6,756 nucleotides of DNA from Betaproteobacteria bacterium. GTDB lineage: Bacteria > Pseudomonadota > Gammaproteobacteria > Burkholderiales > SG8-39. Both the position numbers and the translations under genes were made by a program. The notes beneath the pieces are model-generated. The model had not been told where the DNA came from and did not search any database. It worked only from the letters and a program-made list of their open reading frames with translations. Numbering within the stretch: position 1 is the first letter of the stretch; every line of letters begins with the position of its first letter. Below, one piece after another: positions 1 through 5,833 of the stretch. Location of the stretch: positions 1-6,756 of the forward strand of contig JAABQT010000088.1 in assembly GCA_011391295.1 (NCBI GenBank), in the 5' to 3' direction.

Positions 1-849
1 CTCGGTGAGCTCGATCATGTAGCCGACGTCCTGGTAGGCGCAGTACCACTCGAGCATGGTGAACTCGGGGTTGTGGCGTGTGGAGATGCCCTCGTTCCTG
101 AAATTGCGGTTGATCTCGAATACGCGCTCCATGCCCCCGACCACCAGGCGCTTCAGATACAACTCGGGCGCGATGCGCAGGAACAGCTCCATGTCGAGCG
201 CGTTGTGGTGCGTCTTGAACGGCCGCGCCACGGCGCCGCCGGGGATCGGCTGCATCATCGGCGTCTCGACCTCGAGGTAGCCCTCGGCCACCAGCGTGTC
301 GCGCAGCGACTGCACCACTTTTGAGCGCGCGGCGAACACGCTGCGCACTTCCGGGTTGACGATCAGGTCGACGTAGCGCTGGCGGTAGCGCATTTCCTGG
401 TCGGTGAGGCCGTGGAATTTCTCGGGCAGGGGGCGCAATGCTTTCACCAGGAGGCGCAGCTGCTTCGCGTTCACCGTCAGCTCGCCCTTGTTGGTCTTGA
501 ACAGCGTGCCTTCGACGCCGACGATGTCGCCCAGATCCCAGTGCTTGAAGTCCTCGTGCGCGGCTTCGCCGGCGACGTCGCTGGCGATGTACACCTGGAT
601 GCGCCCGGAGCCGTCCTGCACGGTGGCGAAGCTCGCCTTGCCCATCACGCGCTTGAGCATCATGCGGCCGGCGATCTTCGCCGTCGCCGCCCTGGCTTGC
701 AGCGCCGCCTTGTCCAGCGCGCCGAACTGCGCGGCGAGCTCGCCGGCGTGGTGCGCGGGGCGCCAGTCGTTGGGGAAGGCCTGGCCTTTCTCGCGCAGCG
801 CCTTCAGTTTCTCGCGGCGCTCTTCAACCAGCTTGTTGTCTTCGTCCAT
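1..849 (-). CDS. lysS: Lysyl-tRNA synthetase, class II (N-terminal part, runs off the left edge)
   Basis: This cytoplasmic enzyme charges tRNA-Lys with lysine using ATP. The first 283 residues are present, against about 500 in the whole family member; the 3' end lies outside the window. After a charged N-terminal helix (about residues 5-22), residues 57-135 form the anticodon-binding OB fold ([20 protein letters not shown]). Class II motif 1 spans about 176-198 (ending in EVETPMM), and motif 2 spans 250-269, with FRNEGIS followed by [12 protein letters not shown]. This pattern identifies LysRS rather than AspRS or AsnRS. The ATG start is supported by AAGGGA ending 9 bases upstream. Only 13 bases separate it from the prfB stop, so the two genes are probably cotranscribed, as in the classic prfB-lysS pair. 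An out-of-frame ATG lies 7 bases upstream and is ignored. The identification is firm. Confidence 0.97.
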   Translation of the reverse strand, partial: MDEDNKLVEERREKLKALREKGQAFPNDWRPAHHAGELAAQFGALDKAALQARAATAKIAGRMMLKRVMGKASFATVQDGSGRIQVYIASDVAGEAAHEDFKHWDLGDIVGVEGTLFKTNKGELTVNAKQLRLLVKALRPLPEKFHGLTDQEMRYRQRYVDLIVNPEVRSVFAARSKVVQSLRDTLVAEGYLEVETPMMQPIPGGAVARPFKTHHNALDMELFLRIAPELYLKRLVVGGMERVFEINRNFRNEGISTRHNPEFTMLEWYCAYQDVGYMIELTE

Positions 850-862
850 GCCGCATTGTCCC

Positions 863-1967
863 TTACACGCCTTGTTTCAGGCTTGCCTCGATGAAATCGT
901 CCAGGTCGCCGTCGAGCACCGCCTGCGTGGCGCCTTTTTCCACGCCGGTGCGCAGGTCCTTGATCCTCGACTGGTCGAGCACGTAGCTGCGGATCTGGTG
1001 GCCCCAGCCGATGTCGGTCTTGGAGTCCTCCAGCTTGTCGCGAGCTTCTTCGCGCTTCCTGATTTCCAGGTCGTAGAGCTTGGACTTGAGCATCGCCAGG
1101 GCTTCGGCGCGGTTGCGGTGCTGCGAACGGTCGTTCTGGCACTGGACCACGATGCCGCTCGGGATGTGGGTCATGCGAATCGCCGAGTCCGTCTTGTTCA
1201 CGTGCTGGCCGCCGGCGCCGGAGGCGCGGTAGGTGTCCACGCGCACGTCGGCCATGCTGAGCTCCACCTCGATGGTGTCGTCGACTTCCGGGTACACGAA
1301 CACGCTGGCAAACGACGTGTGGCGGCGGGCGTTCGAGTCGAAGGGCGATTTCCTCACCAGCCGGTGCACGCCGGTTTCAGTGCGCAGCGTGCCGTAGGCG
1401 TAGGATCCGTTGATTTTCAGCGAGGCGCTCTTGATGCCGGCGACTTCGCCCTCGGTCTGCTCCAGGACTTCGGCCTTGAAGCCTTTGCGGTCGCAGTACT
1501 TGAGGTACATGCGCTCGAGCATCGAGGCCCAGTCCTGCGCTTCGGTGCCGCCTGAGCCGGCCTGGATGTCGACGAAACAGGCGTTCGGGTCGAGCGGGTT
1601 GTTGAACATGCGCTGGAATTCGAGCTGCGCGACCAGCTTCTCGAGGGCCCTGGCGTCCGACTCCACGCCCAGCAGCGTGGCATCGTCGTTCTCGCTGCGC
1701 GCCATCTGGAACAACTCGCTGGAGTCCTTGACGCCGCCGGCGATCGAGGTGAGCGTGCTCACCACCTCGTCGAGCATCTTCTTCTCGCGCCCCAGTTCCT
1801 GGGCGCGCTTCTGGTCCGACCAGACTTGCGGGTCTTCGAGCTGCCGGCTGACCTCTAGCAGGCGCTGCTGCTTGGCCGCGAAGTCAAAGATACCTCCTCA
1901 GCTCCGCGGACCTTTTGTTCAGGTCTTCGAGCTTGGAGGTCAGCAGGTTGATGCGTTCGGCTTCCAT
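863..1967 (-). CDS. prfB: Peptide chain release factor 2, expressed through a programmed +1 frameshift
   Basis: RF2 recognises UGA and UAA in the ribosomal A site and triggers release of the finished peptide. The gene is in two frames: 1967-1887 (27 codons, beginning [12 protein letters not shown] and ending RRYL), then 1885-863 after skipping base 1886. Together they give 367 residues, against 365 in E. coli. The second frame begins [11 protein letters not shown]. The stop-recognition tripeptide SPF is at residues 207-209, and the catalytic GGQ is at 252-254 within [13 protein letters not shown]. Both sit two residues beyond the E. coli positions, which fits the two-residue length difference. 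Residue 248, matching E. coli position 246, is Ala, the usual residue; E. coli K-12 has Thr. The gene ends in TAA. A caller that ignores frameshifting would start it at the internal ATG at 1777 and lose the first 63 residues. No Shine-Dalgarno sequence precedes the 1967 ATG. Confidence 0.97.
1883..1898 (-). promoter_or_regulatory. Programmed +1 ribosomal frameshift site of prfB
   Basis: Read on the minus strand, the sequence is AGGAGG TAT CTT TGA C. It has all parts of the classic RF2 recoding site: an internal Shine-Dalgarno-like AGGAGG, a three-base spacer, the slippery CTT codon, an in-frame UGA, and the unfavourable stop context base C. In the known mechanism, scarce RF2 makes the ribosome pause at UGA; the CUU-bound tRNA slips one base to UUU and translation continues with GAC (Asp). 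Abundant RF2 ends translation at codon 28. The internal element here is a full anti-SD match, whereas E. coli carries AGGGGG. The downstream frame encodes intact RF2, so recoding is required. Confidence 0.96.
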
Positions 1968-1977
1968 GAGGGCCGGG

Positions 1978-1983
1978 ATTATA
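1978..1983 (-). promoter_or_regulatory. Candidate -10 box for prfB-lysS
   Basis: The minus strand carries a perfect TATAAT ending 10 bases before the prfB ATG, conspicuous in such GC-rich DNA. No good -35 hexamer is visible 15-19 bases upstream; the best match there is very weak. If used, transcription would start about 3-5 bases before the ATG, giving a nearly leaderless mRNA. That would agree with the lack of a Shine-Dalgarno sequence. The position in the divergent gap between prfB and the transporter also fits a promoter. This rests on sequence pattern only. Confidence 0.45.
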
Positions 1984-2026
1984 GCGGCCCTTTGCGAATC
2001 TCTTCGCCCTATCTGCGCGGCGGCGC

Positions 2027-2032
2027 GGGAGA
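2027..2032 (+). promoter_or_regulatory. Ribosome binding site deciding the transporter start
   Basis: GGGAGA lies 9 bases before the ATG at 2042 but directly abuts the in-frame ATG at 2033. The spacing therefore favours the 2042 start, which removes three residues (MAA) from the longer version. Confidence 0.55.
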
Positions 2033-2041
2033 ATGGCGGCG

Positions 2042-2887
2042 ATGGACAACACGCTGCGCGCCGTGCTGTGGATGAGCGGCGCCGTACTGTCTTTTTCGAC
2101 CATGGCGATCGCGGCGCGCGAGTTGCTCGCCCACATGGGGGCGTTCCAGGTCCTGTTCCTGCGCAGCGTGGTGATGCTGGCGCTGGTGCTGGTCATCGTG
2201 GCGCAGGCGAAAGACGCGGTCACCGCCACGCGGCGGCTGCCGCTGCATGCCTTGCGGAATCTGGTTCATTTCGGCGGCCAGTACTGCTGGGTGTTCGCGA
2301 TCGGGGCCCTGCCGCTGGCGACGGTGTTCGCCATCGAGTTCACCATGCCGGTGTGGACCGCGATCCTGGCGGCGCTGCTGCTGGGGGAGCGGCTGACGCG
2401 GCCGCGGCTGGTGATGCTGGGTTTGGGGTTGATCGGCGTGCTGGTCATCCTGCGGCCGGGGCTCGGGATCGTCTCGGCGGCTTCGCTGGTCGCGCTCGCC
2501 GCGGCGTTCCTGTATGCCGGCAACATGATCGCCACCAAGCGCCTGGTTTCCTCCGATTCGCCCTTGGCGGTGCTGTTCTGGATGTCGGTGATGCAGACGC
2601 CGCTGGCGTTGCTGACTGCGCTGCCGCAGTGGGTCGCGCCGCAGGCGGGGGATTTGCCGTGGATCGTACTGATCGGCGTGGGGAGCTACACCGCGCACTA
2701 TTGCATGACGCGGGCGTTCAGGCTTGCGGATGCGACGGTGGTGGTGCCGATCGACTTCGTGCGTCTGCCGCTGATTGCCGTGGTGGGCGCGGCTTTTTAT
2801 GGCGAGCCGTTCGACCCGCTGATCCTGGTCGGCGCGGCGGTGATTTTTGCAGGGACCTACTACAGCCTGAGCCGCGAGGGGCGCTGA
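2042..2887 (+). CDS. EamA-family (drug/metabolite superfamily) inner-membrane transporter
   Basis: This is a 281-residue, very hydrophobic protein with about ten predicted membrane helices in two EamA repeats (about residues 8-138 and 148-276). The end of the first repeat carries the family hallmark, with FTMPVWTAILAALLLGE at 100-116 followed by a short basic turn and another helix ending in RPG at 138-140. The second repeat shows the matching pattern around VVVPIDFVRLPL (233-244) and FYGEP (252-256). DMT-superfamily members move small metabolites, amino acids or drugs across the inner membrane; the substrate cannot be read from sequence. It is the only plus-strand gene here. It diverges from prfB with a 74-base gap and converges on the next gene with a 3-base gap. 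An in-frame ATG at 2033 is the alternative start. No convincing sigma-70 promoter is visible in the short upstream gap. Confidence 0.93.
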   Translation: MDNTLRAVLWMSGAVLSFSTMAIAARELLAHMGAFQVLFLRSVVMLALVLVIVAQAKDAVTATRRLPLHALRNLVHFGGQYCWVFAIGALPLATVFAIEFTMPVWTAILAALLLGERLTRPRLVMLGLGLIGVLVILRPGLGIVSAASLVALAAAFLYAGNMIATKRLVSSDSPLAVLFWMSVMQTPLALLTALPQWVAPQAGDLPWIVLIGVGSYTAHYCMTRAFRLADATVVVPIDFVRLPLIAVVGAAFYGEPFDPLILVGAAVIFAGTYYSLSREGR

Positions 2888-2890
2888 GGG

Positions 2891-3442
2891 TCAGCGGGGC
2901 TTTCCCGCGCTTCGCCTGGCATGGGCGGCAATCGCGTCGTTGTCGATGGCCTGCCTAATGCCACGCAGGCGGAGCGACGAGCAGCGCCTCCCGGCGCCGT
3001 AGGTCCGTGCGGTACACAGTTCGATCTTCCCGTCCTCGCCGTTCCTCGGCTCGGTGATGCGCGCCGCGCTCAGCACGGGCCGCTCGCCGCAGTTCTCGCC
3101 GATCACGACCGACGAAATCACCAGCCGGTCATTGCGCAGCAGGCTGACGATGGTGTCGGGCTCGACCTCGCAGCGGCCGGATGCGTATTCGACCAGGTCG
3201 ACCAGCAATGTCCAGTTTGCCTTGCCCAGGCGGCATTGCTCGAACAGCACGGTGCCGTTGAGCAGGATGAGCTCCCTTGAGTTCACCTTGGCCACGGGCG
3301 GCTGCACCATTTCCAGGGTGAGCTTGTTGCCGGTGGAATCGCAGTCCCAGCGGATCATCGGTTCGTCCGTCTGCGCGTGCAGTTCGGTATGGAAGGCAAG
3401 GAGCAGGAGCAGGAGCAGGGCGAGGTGGCGGCGGGTAGGCAT
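2891..3442 (-). CDS. Hypothetical secreted protein with six cysteines
   Basis: I do not recognise a family for this 183-residue protein. It starts with a clear Sec signal peptide: a basic n-region (PTRRH), a seven-leucine core at residues 9-15, and a likely cut after LHA at residue 23. The mature part has six cysteines (34, 70, 91, 118, 143, 154), an even number that would allow three disulfides in the periplasm. It is mixed and strand-rich, with a basic C-terminal tail (RRSAGKPR). No lipobox is seen. The ATG is supported by AGGA 8 bases upstream (3454-3451). It lies 79 bases downstream of the FG-GAP-like gene on the same strand and may share its transcript. A coding role is supported by the signal peptide, ribosome binding site and tight packing against the convergent transporter gene. 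Confidence 0.78.
   Translation of the reverse strand: MPTRRHLALLLLLLLAFHTELHAQTDEPMIRWDCDSTGNKLTLEMVQPPVAKVNSRELILLNGTVLFEQCRLGKANWTLLVDLVEYASGRCEVEPDTIVSLLRNDRLVISSVVIGENCGERPVLSAARITEPRNGEDGKIELCTARTYGAGRRCSSLRLRGIRQAIDNDAIAAHARRSAGKPR
3401..3418 (+). repeat. Three tandem copies of a 6-base unit in a signal-peptide leucine tract
   Basis: The plus strand reads GAGCAG three times in a row. On the coding (minus) strand this is CTGCTC repeated, encoding part of the seven-leucine core of the secreted protein at 2891-3442. Loss or gain of a unit would remove or add two leucines without a frameshift. Confidence 0.7.
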
Positions 3443-3521
3443 GGTGTCGTTCCTGAATCGTTCGCATTAACGTGGCGGTGTGCGACGCGCCGATCGGCGG
3501 CCTACGCCTCGAGGCACCCGG

Positions 3522-4310
3522 TTACTTGCGGCAAGCATCTGGAAAGATCACCTGTTGCGCGGAGAGCAGGCCGAGCGAGACTGCGGAGGGCGAAATCACC
3601 GTCATTGCGCCAGTGACTGGCGCGGAGAGTACGCACCGGCCTGTTTCGAACAGGCGGCCGCCCTCCAGCGCAATGATGCGCAGCTGCAGGCGCGCCGCGT
3701 CCGGTACCAGCAGGTGCATCCGGCCGGCGATTGACAACGGCGCCGACAGTCCCAGCTCCTTCGAGCCGTAGATATGATTCGAGAAGCCCGCAAGGGCGGC
3801 AATCTCGACCAGTTCGTCGCCTGTTCGCCGGTAGACCCTCAGCGTGCCGCCGATATGCGGAGTGGTGACCGCCGCAATCTCGGCGCGCCCGTCGCCGTCG
3901 AGGTCGGCAACGCCGACCGGGTTCAGCCAGCGCATTGGCGTGCCGATCGCCGGGGATCGCGCGCTGATCTCGAGACGGCCGCCGCTCAGGCGAACCATCA
4001 TGAGCCGCGAGCCGCTGTCGCGCCGGCTGACGATGGCGAGGATCTCGTCCGGCTCGCCTGCCGCCAGCCGCACCAGCCGCGGCACAAGATCCTCGAAGAC
4101 CTCGTCCTCGCGAAGCAGCAGTTCGAGGCTGCGTCCGGAATCGGTGGTTGCCGTCAGGCGCGCGTACTCGTGGGGCCGACCCAGAGCGAAATGCCCGTAG
4201 CGCTCCACCGGGTCCGCGTAGCGCGCGTCGGTGATCCTTTCGGCGCCGGCATTCAACGCGAATAGCGCGAATACGGCGATGAAAGCAAGCTGCCTGCAGC
4301 TCAGTGCCAT
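3522..4310 (-). CDS. Secreted FG-GAP/VCBS-like repeat protein
   Basis: This is a 262-residue exported protein of unknown role. From the chosen ATG, the N-terminus is a typical Sec signal peptide (MALSCRQLAFIAVFALFALN), cut probably after AGA at residue 23. The mature chain is rich in short beta strands. It has one clear FG-GAP/VCBS-type calcium-loop motif, DLDGDGRAEIA, at residues 136-146, preceded by NPVGVA. In that family such loops sit between blades of a beta-propeller. Only one motif is canonical here, so any other blades are degenerate. Two cysteines (226 and 260) lie near the C-terminus. A GTG at 4340 would add ten residues (starting MNDRPAVGN) before the signal peptide; I prefer 4310 because it puts the signal peptide at the very N-terminus, although neither start has a strong Shine-Dalgarno sequence. 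A 125-base gap separates it from the upstream gene. Confidence 0.8.
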   Translation of the reverse strand: MALSCRQLAFIAVFALFALNAGAERITDARYADPVERYGHFALGRPHEYARLTATTDSGRSLELLLREDEVFEDLVPRLVRLAAGEPDEILAIVSRRDSGSRLMMVRLSGGRLEISARSPAIGTPMRWLNPVGVADLDGDGRAEIAAVTTPHIGGTLRVYRRTGDELVEIAALAGFSNHIYGSKELGLSAPLSIAGRMHLLVPDAARLQLRIIALEGGRLFETGRCVLSAPVTGAMTVISPSAVSLGLLSAQQVIFPDACRK

Positions 4311-4435
4311 GACGTTGCCGACGGCGGGTCTATCGTTCACGAATGGCGGTCCGCCGCACCGCGTGCTTGAGTACGTTCGCCTTCATTCATGCCACGTTAG
4401 CACCGCAAACGGAACAGCGCAGGAAGCACCCGCCA

Positions 4436-4831
4436 TTACCTCGACAACCTGCACTCCCTCAACGACCGATAGACAAACCCATTCTTCCCGGACACTGACG
4501 CAAACCGCGTCATCGAACCGCCGCCTTCCAGCCCGCGCCGGCCATGGCGCACGAGCGCGCAGCGGCCTTCCAGCTTCGGCGCGACGAAGTAATCCCCCTC
4601 CGGATCGGAGCGCTGGATTTCCAGGCGCACATCGGGCTCGGCGACGCGCCTCAACGTGAATTCCAGTTCCGCGCCGACGCGGTAGTGGCAGTTCAAATAG
4701 CCCGCGGAATCCAAATTGCACTTGGCGCCGTGGGTGGTGGCGACGAACGGGGATTCGAGCGCCGCCGCGGGCGCGGCGGCGAGCAGCAACCACAAGGCGC
4801 TAAACGCGCCGGCCGGTGTAATCCTCGGCAA
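4436..4831 (-). CDS. Small secreted four-cysteine protein (TTG start)
   Basis: I do not recognise a family for this 131-residue protein. It has a signal peptide (residues 1-24, hydrophobic core ALWLLLAAAPAAA) and four cysteines (38, 48, 91, 127), enough for two disulfides. The first pair sits in a tight hairpin-like stretch, GAKCNLDSAGYLNCHY. The only start that keeps a basic n-region (MPRITPAG) is TTG at 4831, which lies inside the end of the KTSC-domain gene and gives a 32-base overlap. The Shine-Dalgarno match is weak, so expression may depend on translational coupling. A later TTG near 4795 would leave a signal peptide with no positive charge. The frame is well supported by the signal peptide and even cysteine count; the exact start is not. 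Confidence 0.65.
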   Translation of the reverse strand: MPRITPAGAFSALWLLLAAAPAAALESPFVATTHGAKCNLDSAGYLNCHYRVGAELEFTLRRVAEPDVRLEIQRSDPEGDYFVAPKLEGRCALVRHGRRGLEGGGSMTRFASVSGKNGFVYRSLRECRLSR

Positions 4832-5012
4832 TCTTGTCGTCGTAGAAGGTGGTGGGGTTGGGCGCCGCCATGAAGCGGCGGTAGACCTCGGGGTAGACCT
4901 TCACGTACTGGGTCACCTGTCCGTTGGAGAATTCGATTTCCAGGATCTGGCTCTTCTCGTCGTAGCCGATGGCGCGGATTTTCGAGGAATTGACGCGTTT
5001 CCTGTCCATCAT
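4800..5012 (-). CDS. KTSC-domain protein
   Basis: This is a 70-residue cytoplasmic protein made almost entirely of a KTSC domain. It opens with VNSSKIRAIGYD (residues 7-18), followed by a strand ending in EIEFSNG, then a QY-containing strand, VYPEVYRRFMAAP, and a C-terminal YDDKIAEDYTGRRV. These small domains occur alone or fused to other proteins such as nucleases and synthetases; their biochemical role is not established. The start is ATG ATG: the first (5012) forms an ATGA overlap with the methyltransferase stop, and the second (5009) is equally possible. The overlap implies translational coupling, with GGGGA just upstream. The same frame stays open far upstream, but that part is antisense-like, low-quality protein and lies inside the methyltransferase gene. 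Confidence 0.85.
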   Translation of the reverse strand: MMDRKRVNSSKIRAIGYDEKSQILEIEFSNGQVTQYVKVYPEVYRRFMAAPNPTTFYDDKIAEDYTGRRV

Positions 5013-5833
5013 TTCCCCAACGTGGCGCGCCACGGCGACTTCGCGCCTCCTGCATCCACCTGGCCCTCGATGGCGTTGCCTTTCACCGTGCCGGCGAACG
5101 CCACTTTTCTGCCCGCGAGGCGAAAGGAGATCCGGTCGCCGCGAATCTTCAGGTCCTCGAGCACCGCTTCCCTGCCCTCCAGGCGCGCGCTGCCCGAGAC
5201 GCGCGTCACCTGCTGCTTGAGGTTCAGCGTCAATGGCCCCTTGCCCACGGATGCCGGCACGCTCGCGCTCCAGCGCCCCTGCACCCTGGCGGGCACCATG
5301 TACAGGTAGATCAGGGTAGTCGTGACGCCGCTGATCTTCACCTTGTCCTCGAGGTCCATCTGCACGTACTTCTCCGGAATCCAGCCCGACAGGGGATAGT
5401 CGTGCGAGAGCACCTTGGTGCCCGGCTTCAGCTCGCCGAGCAGCTTGTCCTTCAGCATGTTCACCGTGTCCGGGAGCAGGTACATGGTGAGCACCGTGGC
5501 TTTCGAGATGTCGGTCTTGAACAGGTCCGCCTTGATGAACCTGACGCGCCCGGCGACGCCTTCCTTCTGCGCCGCGGCGTTGGAGAGCTTCACCAGCTCG
5601 TCCTTGATCTCGACGCCGAAGCCGCTCGCGCCGAATACCTTCGCCGCGGTGAGCACGATGCGGCCGTCGCCCGACCCCAGGTCGATGACGAAGTCTTGCG
5701 GGCCGATGTCGGCGAGCTTGAGCATGTCCGAGACCACGCTCTGCGGCGAGGGCACGTAAGGCCCGGCGTCCACGGGCTTGTCCGCGGCCCAACCGATGAG
5801 CGGCGCGGCGAGCAGCAATAACAGCGTTCTCAC
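5009..5833 (-). CDS. SAM-dependent methyltransferase with a signal peptide and beta-rich C-terminal domain
   Basis: This is a 274-residue protein. Residues 1-17 look like a Sec signal peptide (MRTLLLLLAAPLIGWAA). The Rossmann-fold methyltransferase domain covers about 25-182. SAM-binding motif I is DLGSGDGRI (51-59), the ribose-contacting acid is probably Glu75 in GVEI, and Asp103 follows a strand. TMYLLP (116-121) and LSHDYPLSGW (142-151) resemble the FAM173/ATPSCKMT-type lysine methyltransferase family; that assignment is from memory of the pattern. The last 90 residues (about 185-274) are a separate strand-rich domain (LTLNLKQQ, IRGDRISFRLAGR, near-terminal WRATLGK). The GTG start overlaps the recJ TGA (GTGA) and has GGA about 7 bases upstream. 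The distal end overlaps the KTSC gene. An exported SAM enzyme would be odd because SAM is cytoplasmic. The hydrophobic N-terminus may instead be a membrane anchor, or this class may be used differently. Confidence 0.88.
   Translation of the reverse strand: MRTLLLLLAAPLIGWAADKPVDAGPYVPSPQSVVSDMLKLADIGPQDFVIDLGSGDGRIVLTAAKVFGASGFGVEIKDELVKLSNAAAQKEGVAGRVRFIKADLFKTDISKATVLTMYLLPDTVNMLKDKLLGELKPGTKVLSHDYPLSGWIPEKYVQMDLEDKVKISGVTTTLIYLYMVPARVQGRWSASVPASVGKGPLTLNLKQQVTRVSGSARLEGREAVLEDLKIRGDRISFRLAGRKVAFAGTVKGNAIEGQVDAGGAKSPWRATLGK

Noticed and set aside
404..1555. 383-residue plus-strand open frame opposite prfB and lysS
   Set aside because: It is antisense to two firmly identified genes, has low-complexity Ala/Arg/Ser-rich content and no recognisable motif; long antisense frames are expected in GC-rich coding DNA.
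1992..2015. TTGCGA and TATCTG as a plus-strand promoter for the transporter
   Set aside because: The spacing is only 12 bases and both hexamers are imperfect.
1915..2958. 347-residue plus-strand frame covering the transporter
   Set aside because: It is a different reading frame of the EamA transporter gene, with Gly/Arg/Ala-rich nonsense composition; the transporter frame has the real membrane-helix pattern.
3488..3515. A 12-base perfect palindrome (CGCCGATCGGCG) and a nearby 10-base palindrome (GCCTCGAGGC)
   Set aside because: About one or two 12-base palindromes are expected by chance in a window this size, more at high GC; there is no T-run for a terminator and no promoter nearby to make it an operator.
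4341..4365. GGCGG/CCGCC inverted repeat upstream of the FG-GAP-like gene
   Set aside because: The arms are only one base apart, too close for a stable hairpin loop, and no T-tract follows.
5013..5792. Upstream extension of the KTSC frame
   Set aside because: It lies wholly inside the methyltransferase gene and is Arg/Gly-rich without family features; the KTSC domain alone fits the ATG at 5012.
4770..5822. Shared TTGCTGCTCGCCGC stretch in the signal peptides of the methyltransferase and the four-cysteine protein
   Set aside because: It is explained by similar leucine/alanine codons in two hydrophobic cores; flanking sequence is unrelated, so there is no sign of duplication.
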